Origin: CATOSP01 sp965205385
GTDB lineage: Bacteria > Chloroflexota > Dehalococcoidia > Lucifugimonadales > UBA3495
Reading direction: 5' to 3'
Length of the DNA stretch: 64,000 nucleotides
Assembly (NCBI GenBank): GCA_965205385.1
Contig: CBDBGS010000007.1
Span: 248,001 to 312,000, forward strand
Shown: positions 8,315 through 16,406 of the stretch, piece after piece
Numbering within the stretch: position 1 is the stretch's first letter
Layout of the letters: each line of letters starts with the position of its first letter
Position numbers and translations under genes: made by a program
The notes under the pieces: model-generated
Database searches by the model: none
Seen by the model: the letters and a program-made list of their open reading frames with translations, nothing else
What the model was told of the DNA's origin: nothing

Positions 8315-8929
8315 CTAAAGAGTGTAGCTGAAAAGCTGTTTCCAGCCCACGTCGTTGGCCCAACGACCGTGACTCCAGTCGTCGCCAGCGGCTTGGGAGG
8401 AGTATTGAACTACGAGAAGCCGCCAGGCCTTAACCGTGACAGGCAGCGTCAACGCCGAAGCTGCGCCACGGGCGCACTCAGTAGCGTCGGCCAGTATGGC
8501 GGGAGGCAGCCCTCCGTATTCGAGAAGGGCTATGCGCGGTGTGAAGTTCTTGGCGAAATCTGGGACTTGAGACCCTGTGACCCGGCTCACGGAATCAATA
8601 GCGCTGTGATAGAGACCCGTCAGAGTCCCGTTGACCTCGGAGATATCCAGGAATACGGAACCGCTCTCTCCATCCTCGGAGATCCCGTTCCATCCAACCT
8701 CTGGACCTGGGCTGCGCGACCTGCTGCCGGAGGCTACTTGCGCAACTTCCTGGTCCAGCGACGGCAGCCCTTCTTCCGGGCACTCGAAGTAGGGGACGAC
8801 TTGCATCCGGAGCATGTGCATCTCCGCGGCCCAGCAACCGAATTGCCCGCACACGAACTGACGCAGCCGGTAAACGCCCGCGGTGAATACCGGATCAAAT
8901 ACCAGCTCTATCCCGTACCTGATCGACAA
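8315..8929 (-). CDS. Putative 2'-5' RNA ligase-like (2H phosphoesterase) protein
   Basis: 204 aa. The opening IRYGIELVFDPVFTAGVYRLRQ and the following HMLRMQVVPYF resemble the first HxT half-motif of 2H phosphoesterases. The second half-motif region reads FTPRIALLEYGGLP, where active members have His; here it is Arg, and the first motif is HML rather than HxT/S. If the assignment is right, the enzyme is degenerate. Length fits the family. Assignment rests on pattern memory only, so it could also be an uncharacterised lineage-specific protein. Confidence 0.55.
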   Translation of the reverse strand: MSIRYGIELVFDPVFTAGVYRLRQFVCGQFGCWAAEMHMLRMQVVPYFECPEEGLPSLDQEVAQVASGSRSRSPGPEVGWNGISEDGESGSVFLDISEVNGTLTGLYHSAIDSVSRVTGSQVPDFAKNFTPRIALLEYGGLPPAILADATECARGAASALTLPVTVKAWRLLVVQYSSQAAGDDWSHGRWANDVGWKQLFSYTL

Positions 8930-8968
8930 TCCGCATTCCTCCGATTAACTTTGGGCGGACACGCCCGG

Positions 8969-9823
8969 CTAAATCTGGCTGTAACCGCTGCCGGGGCGGT
9001 CGGAGTCGACGCCGGTGCCCTTGGCTTCCGTGATCCAGCCGAATTCCTTGAGGATCTGCTGACTGTAACAGACCCTGCCAGTCACCGTGTCCAATGGCTC
9101 GGAAGCCAGTAGCAGGGCCGCCTTGGCCATGAGTTCTGGATGCTCGCCCCTAGGGTCGTCGATGCCGGTGACCAAGTTGTGGTACACGGTGCCCGGAGTT
9201 GGGACGACCTGGGAAGGACCGACGGCGGTTACAGAGACGCCGTCGGGGTAGACTTCCTGGGCCAAGCCCTGGGTGAACCGTTCCAGGGCGGCTTTCTCCG
9301 CGCCGTAGCAAGTCCCGCCGCGGTTGGGTCCCGCATCGGGGTAAGGCCCCCTGCCAGGTCCTATGGCAGAGCCGGAGGAAATGTTGATGATGCTGCCGGC
9401 CTTCCTGGATACCATATCCCCTAGGACGAGTTGGCTTAGCATGAAGGGCGCTTGGAAGTTGACCAACCAGGACCTCATCCAGCGGTTTATGGGGAAGTCT
9501 TTGGTTGGAATGTAATAGGTGAGGGCCGCATTATTGACCAGGATGTCCACGGGTCCGTAGGTGTTGTGCGTCTCTTCCACCAGCCTCTCGCAGTCTTCGG
9601 GCAACGATATGTTGACGGCCACTGGAGTAGCCTCCCCACCGGCTTCGCGAATGTCGTTCACGGTCTTTTCCAAGGAGCCCTCCAGCGGGTGGTCACCCTC
9701 GCGCAGAGTGCGGGCCGCGCAGATCACCTTCGCGCCTTCGGCCGCGAACAGTCTTGCAATCTCGCTGCCGATGCCGCGGCTCGCTCCGGTGACGATGGCT
9801 GCTTTGCCGTCTAACTTGCCCAT
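8969..9823 (-). CDS. Short-chain dehydrogenase/reductase
   Basis: 284 aa classical SDR. Cofactor motif GASRGIGSEIARLF at residues 13-26, DILVNNAALTYY (NNAG variant), the catalytic Ser in INISSGSAIG, and the YxxxK pair in CYGAEKAALERF. The segment between the Ser and the Tyr is extended by about ten residues. An Arg following the second strand (CAARTL) suggests NADP(H). The substrate is not predictable. Its ATG is preceded by GAGGAGATCGCA. Neighbouring catabolic genes suggest an oxidoreduction step in acyl or hydroxy-acid breakdown. Confidence 0.93.
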   Translation of the reverse strand: MGKLDGKAAIVTGASRGIGSEIARLFAAEGAKVICAARTLREGDHPLEGSLEKTVNDIREAGGEATPVAVNISLPEDCERLVEETHNTYGPVDILVNNAALTYYIPTKDFPINRWMRSWLVNFQAPFMLSQLVLGDMVSRKAGSIINISSGSAIGPGRGPYPDAGPNRGGTCYGAEKAALERFTQGLAQEVYPDGVSVTAVGPSQVVPTPGTVYHNLVTGIDDPRGEHPELMAKAALLLASEPLDTVTGRVCYSQQILKEFGWITEAKGTGVDSDRPGSGYSQI

Positions 9824-9991
9824 TGCGATCTCCTCGAGTCAGTCTCTAAACTTGGTCCGATCTCGGTGTGTCAGGGTCCAATCTCTTGGGGGTTCGACCC
9901 TTGGGGCTCCGATCTTTTCAGGCCCTACCTCGCGGTGCTAGTTTACCGTGTTTTGGTCCCTCACTCTATAGGAGAGGCGTTCGGGGCGGGT

Positions 9992-11401
9992 CTAAGGGCC
10001 GGTGACGGCGTATAGTTTGCCATCGTGGGATGGGACGTAAATCGTCCCTCCGGCAACCACAGGCGTGCCGGTAATCTTGCCGCCTGTCTTGAACTCCCAC
10101 ATCGATTCACCGGAGGCCGCATTCAGGCCGAGAACACGGCCATCCTCGGTCCCGGACATAACTGTGTTCCCCGCCACAGTTAGGCCGGAGCTTATCTCGG
10201 CATCCACGTCGGTCGCCCACCGCACCTCGCCTGTGGTGGCTCCCAACGCCGTGACTTTTCCATTTGAGGCAGCCGCGTAGACCGTGTCAGGCCCAGCAAC
10301 TGGGGCGTAGAATATCTCCCCGCCCATCGATTGGGACCACACGGTGCCCTTTTGTACCGGCAGGGGGGCAAGGTCCCAGATATAAAGGTTCACCCTAATA
10401 GCCCTGATCACTCTCTCAAAGGGATAGGTGGTGAGTCCACCATCGATAGTCCATATGGTCCCTTCTTGAGTGCCGAAATGGACCAGGCCTCCTTGCAGCA
10501 CCGGTCCGCCAGCCAACTTCCTGGCCCCGGAGACGTCGTATATGAACCTCCGCCTAGCGGTCCGAGTCTCGACCAGCTCTACCTGGGTGGCCCTGGACGC
10601 CATTGCCAGAATGTCGCCGTCGTAGGACACGGGAGCATTTACCCAGTCGTCCGAGGAGAACTTCCAGTGTTTCTCGCCCGTTGCGGCGTCCAGGCCATGC
10701 AGGTCCATATCGGTCGCGCCGATATAGACCCGCCCATCGACGATCACCGGCGAGGAGAATAGGGGCTCACCTAGCTCGGTCTCCCACCGGACGTTGCCGC
10801 TGGCCCGGTCGAGGGCCACGACCTTTCCCGGTCGCAGGGCGGTGACTACCAGGTCTCCGGTGACGGCAGGGGTCGAACTGGAGGGAAATGGGCTGAGATA
10901 CTCCCATTGGATGCGGCCTGTGTCCCGGTCGAGGGCTAGGGTGCGGCCTCGTTCGGTGGACAGGAACACCTGCCGTCCCGCTACAGCCACGGTGGAGGTT
11001 AGCGGCTCACCGGCGTCGAATATCCATTTTATGTTTCGTGGGGCCGGAGATTCCTCAGGCGTGTAGCCAGTGCTGTTTGGAGAACGCCGTACCTGGGCCC
11101 AATTTCCGCTTTCGGTATCGGCGCTGACGCCGGACTTTGGACTGGACGGTGGGAACACCAGTGGGAAGACATCGAACATCGCTTCAACTCGCCAGACGAC
11201 CAGGCATACGGCGACTGCCAGGGTGACGAGTAGGTATTTTCTGCGCCAGATGGGGATGCGGACGCGGGAGACCCGGCGTTCAGCTTCGGTACGGGAAATT
11301 GGGGAGGCATCGGTTAGGAACGCCCAGCAGGAGCTGCACCGGGTGGCTTCAGTCGAGGGGTTGATGTATTCACAAACGGGACAAAGGCGGACCAAGTCCA
11401 A
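9992..11401 (-). CDS. Membrane-anchored PQQ-like beta-propeller protein with zinc ribbon
   Basis: 469 aa. The N-terminus has a Cys4 zinc ribbon (Cys7, 10, 22, 25), then a single hydrophobic segment near residues 54-70, then an extracytoplasmic beta-propeller of about eight blades. Repeated blade motifs include LALDRDTGRIQWEY, VALDRASGNVRWE, HGLDAATGEKHWKF and LGLNAASGESMWEF. These resemble BamB or quinoprotein dehydrogenase repeats, but no dehydrogenase catalytic residues are recognisable. Likely a scaffold or sensor with its ribbon inside and propeller outside. Confidence 0.9.
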   Translation of the reverse strand: MDLVRLCPVCEYINPSTEATRCSSCWAFLTDASPISRTEAERRVSRVRIPIWRRKYLLVTLAVAVCLVVWRVEAMFDVFPLVFPPSSPKSGVSADTESGNWAQVRRSPNSTGYTPEESPAPRNIKWIFDAGEPLTSTVAVAGRQVFLSTERGRTLALDRDTGRIQWEYLSPFPSSSTPAVTGDLVVTALRPGKVVALDRASGNVRWETELGEPLFSSPVIVDGRVYIGATDMDLHGLDAATGEKHWKFSSDDWVNAPVSYDGDILAMASRATQVELVETRTARRRFIYDVSGARKLAGGPVLQGGLVHFGTQEGTIWTIDGGLTTYPFERVIRAIRVNLYIWDLAPLPVQKGTVWSQSMGGEIFYAPVAGPDTVYAAASNGKVTALGATTGEVRWATDVDAEISSGLTVAGNTVMSGTEDGRVLGLNAASGESMWEFKTGGKITGTPVVAGGTIYVPSHDGKLYAVTGP

Positions 11402-11831
11402 GGAAATTCCTCGCCCCTGAGGGCATCAAAATGGCAACGCCGAGTTTAGCCCCCGACCAAAATCGCGTCAATCCCCTCCTGACGGGTCTTTCCGGCGTTG
11501 AGCCGGAAACCAGGACTTCACGCTTCTGGTCATTGTCCTTGGGCTGAGAATCTTTGGATTCCCGCTTTCGGAGACCTTTGCGTAACCTTCCGCGACTCCC
11601 GCGAAAGCGAGAATCCAGAGTGCACCCAGATACGGAGGACGCCCTCACCCTAACCCTCTCCCTCCGGGAGAGGGGATTATTCAGAGGTCTCCTGTCGCGG
11701 GAATGGCGGGGATATGGAACACAGCCCACTATTGAATGACCCCGGAATGCCCCCACCGCCAAAAGCCAGGTGAATATCTGGGGTGAATTAAGCTGGTACA
11801 ATGGCGCGGGCTTTTGGCCAGGGGAGTTTGG
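11402..11831. other. Intergenic stretch dominated by repeat sequence
   Basis: No gene. It contains short palindromes such as the one near 11490-11510, a partial reverse copy of a repeat near 11558-11585 (GGATTCCCGCTTTCGGAGACC), then the full repeat described separately at 11596-11712. A run upstream of 11832 supplies the binding site AGGGGAG for the MFS gene. Confidence 0.6.
11596..11712. repeat. Palindrome containing an inserted ~89 bp repeat element (copy A)
   Basis: The segment starts in CTCCCGCGAA and ends in TCGCGGGAAT, the two arms of a palindrome. Between them (about 11606-11694) lies an element that recurs at 13277-13360 and 21795-21884. Shared landmarks are CCCAGATACGG, GGACGCC, CCCTCTCC..GAGAGGGGATTATTC and GAGGTCTC. 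The element itself contains an internal hairpin (CCTCTCCC..GGGAGAGG). Confidence 0.85.
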
Positions 11832-13148
11832 ATGAGGGTCGCCAGAAACATACTTAATTGGTATCCCAGGCTGCCGTTCTTCTACGGCTGGCTGGTCCTG
11901 GGAACTGGGGCGTGCGGGGCGTTTGTCGCCACGACGGTCGCCGGAATCGTCTTTGGCGGAATTCAAGGGTTCATCTTCGAGGACACCAACTGGACCCGCA
12001 GCACCATCGGGTTGGCGGCTTCGCTTGGTGTGTGGGCGTCCGGTCTGATGGGCCCTATCGTCGGCAGGATGGCCGACCGGTATAACGCCAGGTGGCTTAT
12101 GTCAGCCGGAGCGATTGTGCTCGGGGTCTGTCTGATTTCACTGGGCATGTTCCGGTCGGTGGCGGTCTTTTACGCAGCTTCCATCGTGGGGCGGGCCGTC
12201 AGTCAGCCGCTCTTCATCGGGGTCGTGCCGCGGACTCTGGCTGTCAACTTCTTTCAAAGGCGCCGGTACATTGCGTTGGCCCTTATCGGAATGTTTCGGC
12301 CTGTCAGTGGCGCAATCATCATTCAATTGACATCCCTTATCGCCCTGGCTACCGATTGGCGGACCGCTTTCCGATATTTCGGCTTATTTAGCCTAGTCCT
12401 GGCCATCCCCATGCTTCTGTTTATCAGGCGGCGTCCGGAGGACCTGGGCCTCTTGCCAGATGGGGCTTCGCCGCTAACTCAGTCATCGGCGCCCGGCGGG
12501 GAATCCGGCGCGGGACAGGCAGGCGTGGAACATGAGTTGGAATGGACGGCCAGGGAAGTCTTCCGAACTCGCGCGTATTGGCTTGTGGCCACGAGCGTGT
12601 TCGTGATAACGTCCGCCGGATCCGGCGTGGGGTTCAGCATGGTGCCGTATCTTCACGAGGAAGCCGGCTTGTCCATGGCTCAGGCGGCGGGCGTGTTGAG
12701 CCTTAGCACTTTTCTCGCGCTGACCACAATCGTTTGGGGGTACATCGCCAACAAACTTACGCCTCGTTGGTGCCTGATTGGGACCTTGATGTCAGCGTCT
12801 ATGTTGATATTGTCCTTGTTCTGGGTGAATTCATTGCTGTCAGCCTACCTCTTCGGACTCTTTTGGGGGCTTATCACCAGTTCGCAAGAGGCGCTAATGT
12901 CAATGCTGTTGGCGGACTATTACGGCCGCGCCGTATACGGGACTATCTCAGGAGCGTTGCGCCCCCTGGAAGCCGGAGGGCTGGGGTTAGGGCAGTTCAT
13001 AGGGCCGCTGATATACGATCTGACCGGGAGTTACGATATCCTCTGGCTAATGTCGGCAACGATGACTCTTCTGGCATCGTGCCTGGTTATTCTGACTTTC
13101 CGTCCCAGGAGCCCGACGCGGACCGGGGAGACGCTTCGGGTCACGTAG
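11832..13148 (+). CDS. MFS transporter (monocarboxylate/OFA-like)
   Basis: 438 aa, about 12 transmembrane helices. The start ATG at 11832 is preferred because AGGGGAG lies 6 bp upstream; a TTG at 11814 is also open. Typical major-facilitator features: helix 1 FFYGWLVLGTGACGAFVATTV, MGPIVGRMADRYNAR loop between helices 2 and 3, a hydrophilic central loop near residues 205-240, and GYIANKLTPRW in the second half. The pattern resembles the oxalate/formate or monocarboxylate branch. The substrate is unknown; the catabolic neighbourhood would fit a small organic acid. Confidence 0.9.
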   Translation: MRVARNILNWYPRLPFFYGWLVLGTGACGAFVATTVAGIVFGGIQGFIFEDTNWTRSTIGLAASLGVWASGLMGPIVGRMADRYNARWLMSAGAIVLGVCLISLGMFRSVAVFYAASIVGRAVSQPLFIGVVPRTLAVNFFQRRRYIALALIGMFRPVSGAIIIQLTSLIALATDWRTAFRYFGLFSLVLAIPMLLFIRRRPEDLGLLPDGASPLTQSSAPGGESGAGQAGVEHELEWTAREVFRTRAYWLVATSVFVITSAGSGVGFSMVPYLHEEAGLSMAQAAGVLSLSTFLALTTIVWGYIANKLTPRWCLIGTLMSASMLILSLFWVNSLLSAYLFGLFWGLITSSQEALMSMLLADYYGRAVYGTISGALRPLEAGGLGLGQFIGPLIYDLTGSYDILWLMSATMTLLASCLVILTFRPRSPTRTGETLRVT

Positions 13149-13170
13149 CGGCGGGCCGAGGCCGCTTATG

Positions 13171-13482
13171 GTAGCTGTTCAGAGATGATGACGCGGATTG
13201 GCTGAATCCCACATCGGTGATCTCCATGATGATTCTCAAACGATGTCCCTCAGGCGCAACCAGTCATTCCCGCGAAAGCGATAATCCATAGTGTGCCCAG
13301 ATACGGGGGACGCCCTCACCCTCTCCCGGAGTGAGAGGGGATTATTCAAAGGTCTCCGAAGGCGGGAATCCAGAAATGCGATGATATGGACAGTTGCTGG
13401 TTGCAAGGGTTACTGGATTCCGGGTCAAGCCCGGAAAGACGGGCTGGGAGTAGGAAGGACACATCCAAGTCTGAACAGTTAC
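13171..13482. mobile_element. MITE-like element, copy 1, with 8-bp target duplication
   Basis: Ends in GTAGCTGTTCAG (left) and CTGAACAGTTAC (right), inverted repeats matching at 11 of 12 positions. It is flanked by the direct repeat CGCTTATG at 13163-13170 and 13483-13490, a target-site duplication. The internal sequence matches, in reverse orientation, the 228 bp element at 55056-55283. This copy is 84 bp longer because another repeat (13277-13360) is inserted in its central palindrome. There is no coding capacity. An 8-bp duplication is compatible with several IS families (e.g. IS66, ISL3, IS256); the parent transposase is not in the window. Confidence 0.88.
13277..13360. repeat. 84 bp repeat nested in the MITE (copy B)
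   Basis: Compared with the uninterrupted MITE at 55 kb, exactly 84 bp are extra here. They lie inside the palindrome ATTCCCGCGAA|GGCGGGAAT, with CGAA present at both junctions. The inserted sequence is the same element as at 11606-11694 and 21795-21884. The comparison of filled and empty sites makes the boundaries unusually clear. Confidence 0.85.
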
Positions 13483-13496
13483 CGCTTATGCGCCGA

Positions 13497-13526
13497 TTGG
13501 ACTACGGGAAGATGACGGATTATAAT
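13497..13526 (+). promoter_or_regulatory. Sigma-70-type promoter upstream of ilvE
   Basis: TTGGAC at 13497-13502 and TATAAT at 13521-13526 with an 18 bp spacer, ending 31 bp before the ilvE GTG. The -35 box lies 6 bp beyond the target duplication of the MITE. Confidence 0.7.
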
Positions 13527-13557
13527 TTGTGGCCAGTCCACGCCGGAGGGGTTTTAC

Positions 13558-14526
13558 GTGAGCACTGGGCAAGGGTCCTCAGCCAACACCAGCGATTTGC
13601 TAGCCTTTTTTCGGGGTGACTATATTCCCCTGAGCGACGCGCGGGTCAATATCATGACCCATGCGCTGCACTACGGCACGGGCGTATTCGAGGGGATACG
13701 CGGCAACTGGAACGAAGAAAAGGGCGTGGTCTACATCTACCGGCTTCGGGAGCACTACGAACGCTTGCTTCAGGGATGCCGGCTGTTGATGTTGGATATC
13801 CCCTATTCGCTGGAAGATCTCTGCGAGATCACCGTCGAGCTGGTGGAGCGCAACGCCCACCGGCAGGACATTTACATTCGCCCCCTGGCCTACAAGAGCG
13901 CCGAGCTGGTGGCAAACCTCAAGTTGCAAGAGTTGGCCAGCGACTTCACCCTGATTACCGTCCCATTTGGAAATTATCTTGGCTCGGACATACTGCGTTG
14001 TTGTACTTCTTCTTGGCGCAGGGTGGATGACCCGATGATCCCTGCCCGGCTCAAGATTTCCGGGATATACGTGAATAGCATCCTCTCCAAGACCGAGGCC
14101 ACTTTGGCGGGGTTCGACGAAGCCATCATCCTCAACCACGATGGCCACGTGTGTGAAGGTTCCGGCGAGAACCTGTTCGTGGTGAGCAAGGGGAAACTAA
14201 TAACCCCTTCCCTAGAAGACAACGTGTTGCCGGGAATCACCCGCGACACGATCATCCAACTGGCCCAGCGGGAACTCGGCCTAGAAGTGATGGAACGGTC
14301 CATCGACAGGAGCGAGCTATACCTGGCGGATGAGGTTTTCCTCACAGGCACCGCAGCCCACTTGACGCCAGTCGTGGAGTTGGACAACCGGCCCATTGCG
14401 GACGGCAAAGCCGGGCCGATCTCGTCCCAACTCCAGAGGATGTACTTCGAGATCGTGGTTGGCCGGAATCCCAAATACCTCCACTGGTGCACCGCCGCCC
14501 AACCGCGTATGGTGGCGGCGAGTTAA
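13558..14526 (+). CDS. ilvE: Branched-chain amino acid aminotransferase
   Basis: 322 aa, fold-type IV PLP enzyme that interconverts Val, Leu and Ile with their 2-oxo acids. Visible motifs: LHYGTGVFEGIRG at 37-49, the R-x-x-x-H (RLREHYERL) region, KISGIYVNSILSKTEA with the PLP lysine near residue 178, the HVCEGSGENLFVV phosphate-binding strand, and ITRDTIIQLA. Start is GTG at 13558 with GGAGGGG 6 bp upstream and a consensus promoter behind it. It has the typical length; the transcript probably ends before the repeat at 14530. Confidence 0.94.
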   Translation: MSTGQGSSANTSDLLAFFRGDYIPLSDARVNIMTHALHYGTGVFEGIRGNWNEEKGVVYIYRLREHYERLLQGCRLLMLDIPYSLEDLCEITVELVERNAHRQDIYIRPLAYKSAELVANLKLQELASDFTLITVPFGNYLGSDILRCCTSSWRRVDDPMIPARLKISGIYVNSILSKTEATLAGFDEAIILNHDGHVCEGSGENLFVVSKGKLITPSLEDNVLPGITRDTIIQLAQRELGLEVMERSIDRSELYLADEVFLTGTAAHLTPVVELDNRPIADGKAGPISSQLQRMYFEIVVGRNPKYLHWCTAAQPRMVAAS

Positions 14527-14529
14527 TCA

Positions 14530-14641
14530 GCGGCCGGTGGTCAGTGGCTAGTGACCGGTGAATCTCAATCCAGAATGATGGATTGAGATGTCCAGGGGGA
14601 TATCCCGCGAGGCTCGAATAGCCACCAGTCACTGACCACTG
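14530..14641. repeat. Imperfect inverted repeat of the GGTCAGTGG type
   Basis: Left arm GGTGGTCAGTGGCTAGTGACC and right arm with CCACCAGTCACTGACCACTGAC face each other around a perfect inner hairpin (TCTCAATCCA..TGGATTGAGA). The same GTCAGTGG/CCACTG vocabulary recurs inside a coding region at 56190-56290. Noncoding here; it may also end the ilvE transcript. Confidence 0.7.
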
Positions 14642-14662
14642 ACTTGGGGGTGACGCGACAAG

Positions 14663-15274
14663 TTGCTGTGGGACGCAGGGGCTTGGGCGATCGCAGTCCT
14701 TACCGGCTACGTATTGGGCAGCATCCCGACGGCGTATGCGGCCGGCCGGCTCAAGGGTCTGGACATCCAGAAACTTGGCGACCGAAACGCCGGAGCCGCC
14801 AACGTCTACCGCAGTATCGGTCCCAGGGCCGGGGTGCTAGTTGCCGTCGTGGATATCGCCAAGGGAGCGGCGGCGGTACTTCTTGCCGGGCAACTCTTCG
14901 ATTCCGACTTCGCCCTTATGATCGCGGGCTTTGCCGTGGTTGGGGGTCATATTCGTCCCCTGTTGCCGCGGCAACCAGGAGGACGGGGAGCGGCGACCGC
15001 GGTGGGAGTGCTCCTAGGCACCTATCCATTGCTAGCCCTTCCTCTTGGGTTGGCGTGCCTGGGAATATTGGCGGTCAGCAGGAAGTCGATCATCCCGCTT
15101 GGAACGTTCCTGATCGGAGTGCCTCTAATGACCTGGTGGCCCGGCGGTTACGACTATCCCTTTGTGGCCTATTCGGTGGCTATTCCCCTATTGGTGGGTC
15201 TGGCCCATTTCTTCAGCGTCAGGCGTTTGGCGCAACTGGAACCGGGGGGCGGTCCAGCGGTGTCGTCGAGGTAG
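14663..15274 (+). CDS. plsY: Glycerol-3-phosphate acyltransferase PlsY
   Basis: 203 aa multi-pass membrane enzyme that acylates glycerol-3-phosphate from acyl-phosphate. Motif GSIPTAYAAGRLKGLDI, the conserved LGDRNAGAANVYR (family: GSGNxGAxNxxR), DIAKGAAAVLLA, and the third loop GHIRPLLPRQPGGRGAATAVGVLLG. In the last motif the usual FxGGKG is LPRQPGGRG, a mild departure. The start is TTG at 14663. A poorly conserved membrane gene and a PAP2-like gene follow closely, suggesting a lipid-metabolism operon. Confidence 0.9.
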   Translation: MLWDAGAWAIAVLTGYVLGSIPTAYAAGRLKGLDIQKLGDRNAGAANVYRSIGPRAGVLVAVVDIAKGAAAVLLAGQLFDSDFALMIAGFAVVGGHIRPLLPRQPGGRGAATAVGVLLGTYPLLALPLGLACLGILAVSRKSIIPLGTFLIGVPLMTWWPGGYDYPFVAYSVAIPLLVGLAHFFSVRRLAQLEPGGGPAVSSR

Positions 15275-15281
15275 CGCCGAA

Positions 15282-15779
15282 TTGGACGGCTCATTTATCC
15301 TGGATTACTTCCTGTTGGTCTTGGTGGCGTCCTGCGGGCTGTACCAGATGGCGTCGGCTTACAACCGGCTGAGAGGGCTAATGCTGTTGGAATCTCCCGG
15401 TCTCACGTTCCTGCTCGGATTGGGGTTGTGGGTTGGAGCGTTCGCCTGGTTCTTTTTGTCCGAACCTCGAAACGCGCCGGACACAGGGGCCGGGCTTACC
15501 GGCAACGAGCAGTTTGGGTATTTCTTCGCCGGAGGAGGCGCGGGTCTGGCGGTCACCCTGGCGGCCACTTCGTTGCGGAATTGGGGGATGGGAAAAGGGA
15601 TGGGGAAAAGGATTACGCCTAGGCCACACGGCCTTGACTCGCTGCGAGAGTCGAACTACGGCAGAGCTCTCTATTGGAGCCTGTCGCATCTCCTGTATGC
15701 GGTGAGGCCGCACCGCAAAGCCAGCCCAAAACCCGGGGAGACCTACGCCGTTGGCGGCCACAGAGACGGTAACGGCTAG
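15282..15779 (+). CDS. Small hypothetical membrane protein
   Basis: About 165 aa from a TTG at 15282, chosen because the hydrophobic protein-like part begins at LDGSFILDYFLLVLVASCG and GAGG lies about 10 bp upstream. An open reading extends back into plsY but looks non-protein-like. Three hydrophobic segments are seen, near residues 5-22, 41-63 and 85-105, and a basic tail. No family recognised. It sits 7 bp after plsY and 2 bp before the PAP2-like gene, so co-transcription is very likely. Confidence 0.6.
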   Translation: MDGSFILDYFLLVLVASCGLYQMASAYNRLRGLMLLESPGLTFLLGLGLWVGAFAWFFLSEPRNAPDTGAGLTGNEQFGYFFAGGGAGLAVTLAATSLRNWGMGKGMGKRITPRPHGLDSLRESNYGRALYWSLSHLLYAVRPHRKASPKPGETYAVGGHRDGNG

Positions 15780-15781
15780 CC

Positions 15782-16372
15782 GTGGAAACTGTCCTAGCCG
15801 TTGATGCGATGTTGGTTGCCTGGTTGAACCAGGGGGTGGGCGCATCCGCCTTTTTGGATAGATGCGCGTCGGTAGTGGTCAGTGACTATTTCATCCCATT
15901 GACGATGTGCTTCTGGATGTTGGGGCTTTGGTTTCGCGGAGAGGAAATTGAGACCAGGGGACGAAACCAGCGAGGGGTGTTGGCGGCTGCCATCGCACTT
16001 GGGTTTGCGAACCTGGTTGTCTTGATAGTGAACCAATACCTTTTCCGGGAGCGGCCCCTCGTCTCGATGGAGTTGGCCAACCTGCTCTACGAGCCGACCG
16101 ACTCTTCGTTTCCGGCGAATCCGGCGGCCGTGGCATTCGCCGCCTCCGCCGCGATCTGGCTGGTAAACCGTCGGGCGGGAGTGGTCTTATTCGGGCTGGC
16201 GTCAGTGTGGTGCCTGGCCCGAGTTTACAGCGGCCTCTTTTATCCCAGTGACATACTGGCCGGAGCCTTGATTGGGGCGGCCATGGCTTGTTTGATTACC
16301 GCGGGGATGAGACGCATTGAACCGGCTCCGGGATGGGTTTTGGCCGGCGCGCGCTTTTTCCACCTGGCCTGA
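15782..16372 (+). CDS. PAP2-superfamily membrane protein missing catalytic histidines
   Basis: 196 aa, GTG start 2 bp after the preceding stop. The fold of phosphatidic acid phosphatase type 2 is recognisable: NQYLFRERP (motif 1), SSFPANPAAVAFA (motif 2, normally SFPSxHA) and ARVYSGLFYPSDILAG (motif 3, normally xRxxxGxHYxxD). Both catalytic His positions are replaced, by Pro114 and Phe153, while Arg147 and Asp157 remain. Phosphatase activity is therefore improbable unless the substitutions are errors. Its position after plsY still suggests a role near phospholipid synthesis, possibly as a binding or structural protein. Confidence 0.8.
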   Translation: METVLAVDAMLVAWLNQGVGASAFLDRCASVVVSDYFIPLTMCFWMLGLWFRGEEIETRGRNQRGVLAAAIALGFANLVVLIVNQYLFRERPLVSMELANLLYEPTDSSFPANPAAVAFAASAAIWLVNRRAGVVLFGLASVWCLARVYSGLFYPSDILAGALIGAAMACLITAGMRRIEPAPGWVLAGARFFHLA

Positions 16373-16406
16373 ATATGGAGATTCCAATCCGCTATGGGAG
16401 GACGAT

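Noticed and set aside
8195..9112. 305-codon plus-strand open frame
   Set aside because: Antisense to two or three well-supported minus-strand genes (PEP-mutase family, 2H-like, SDR); composition is that of a shadow frame.
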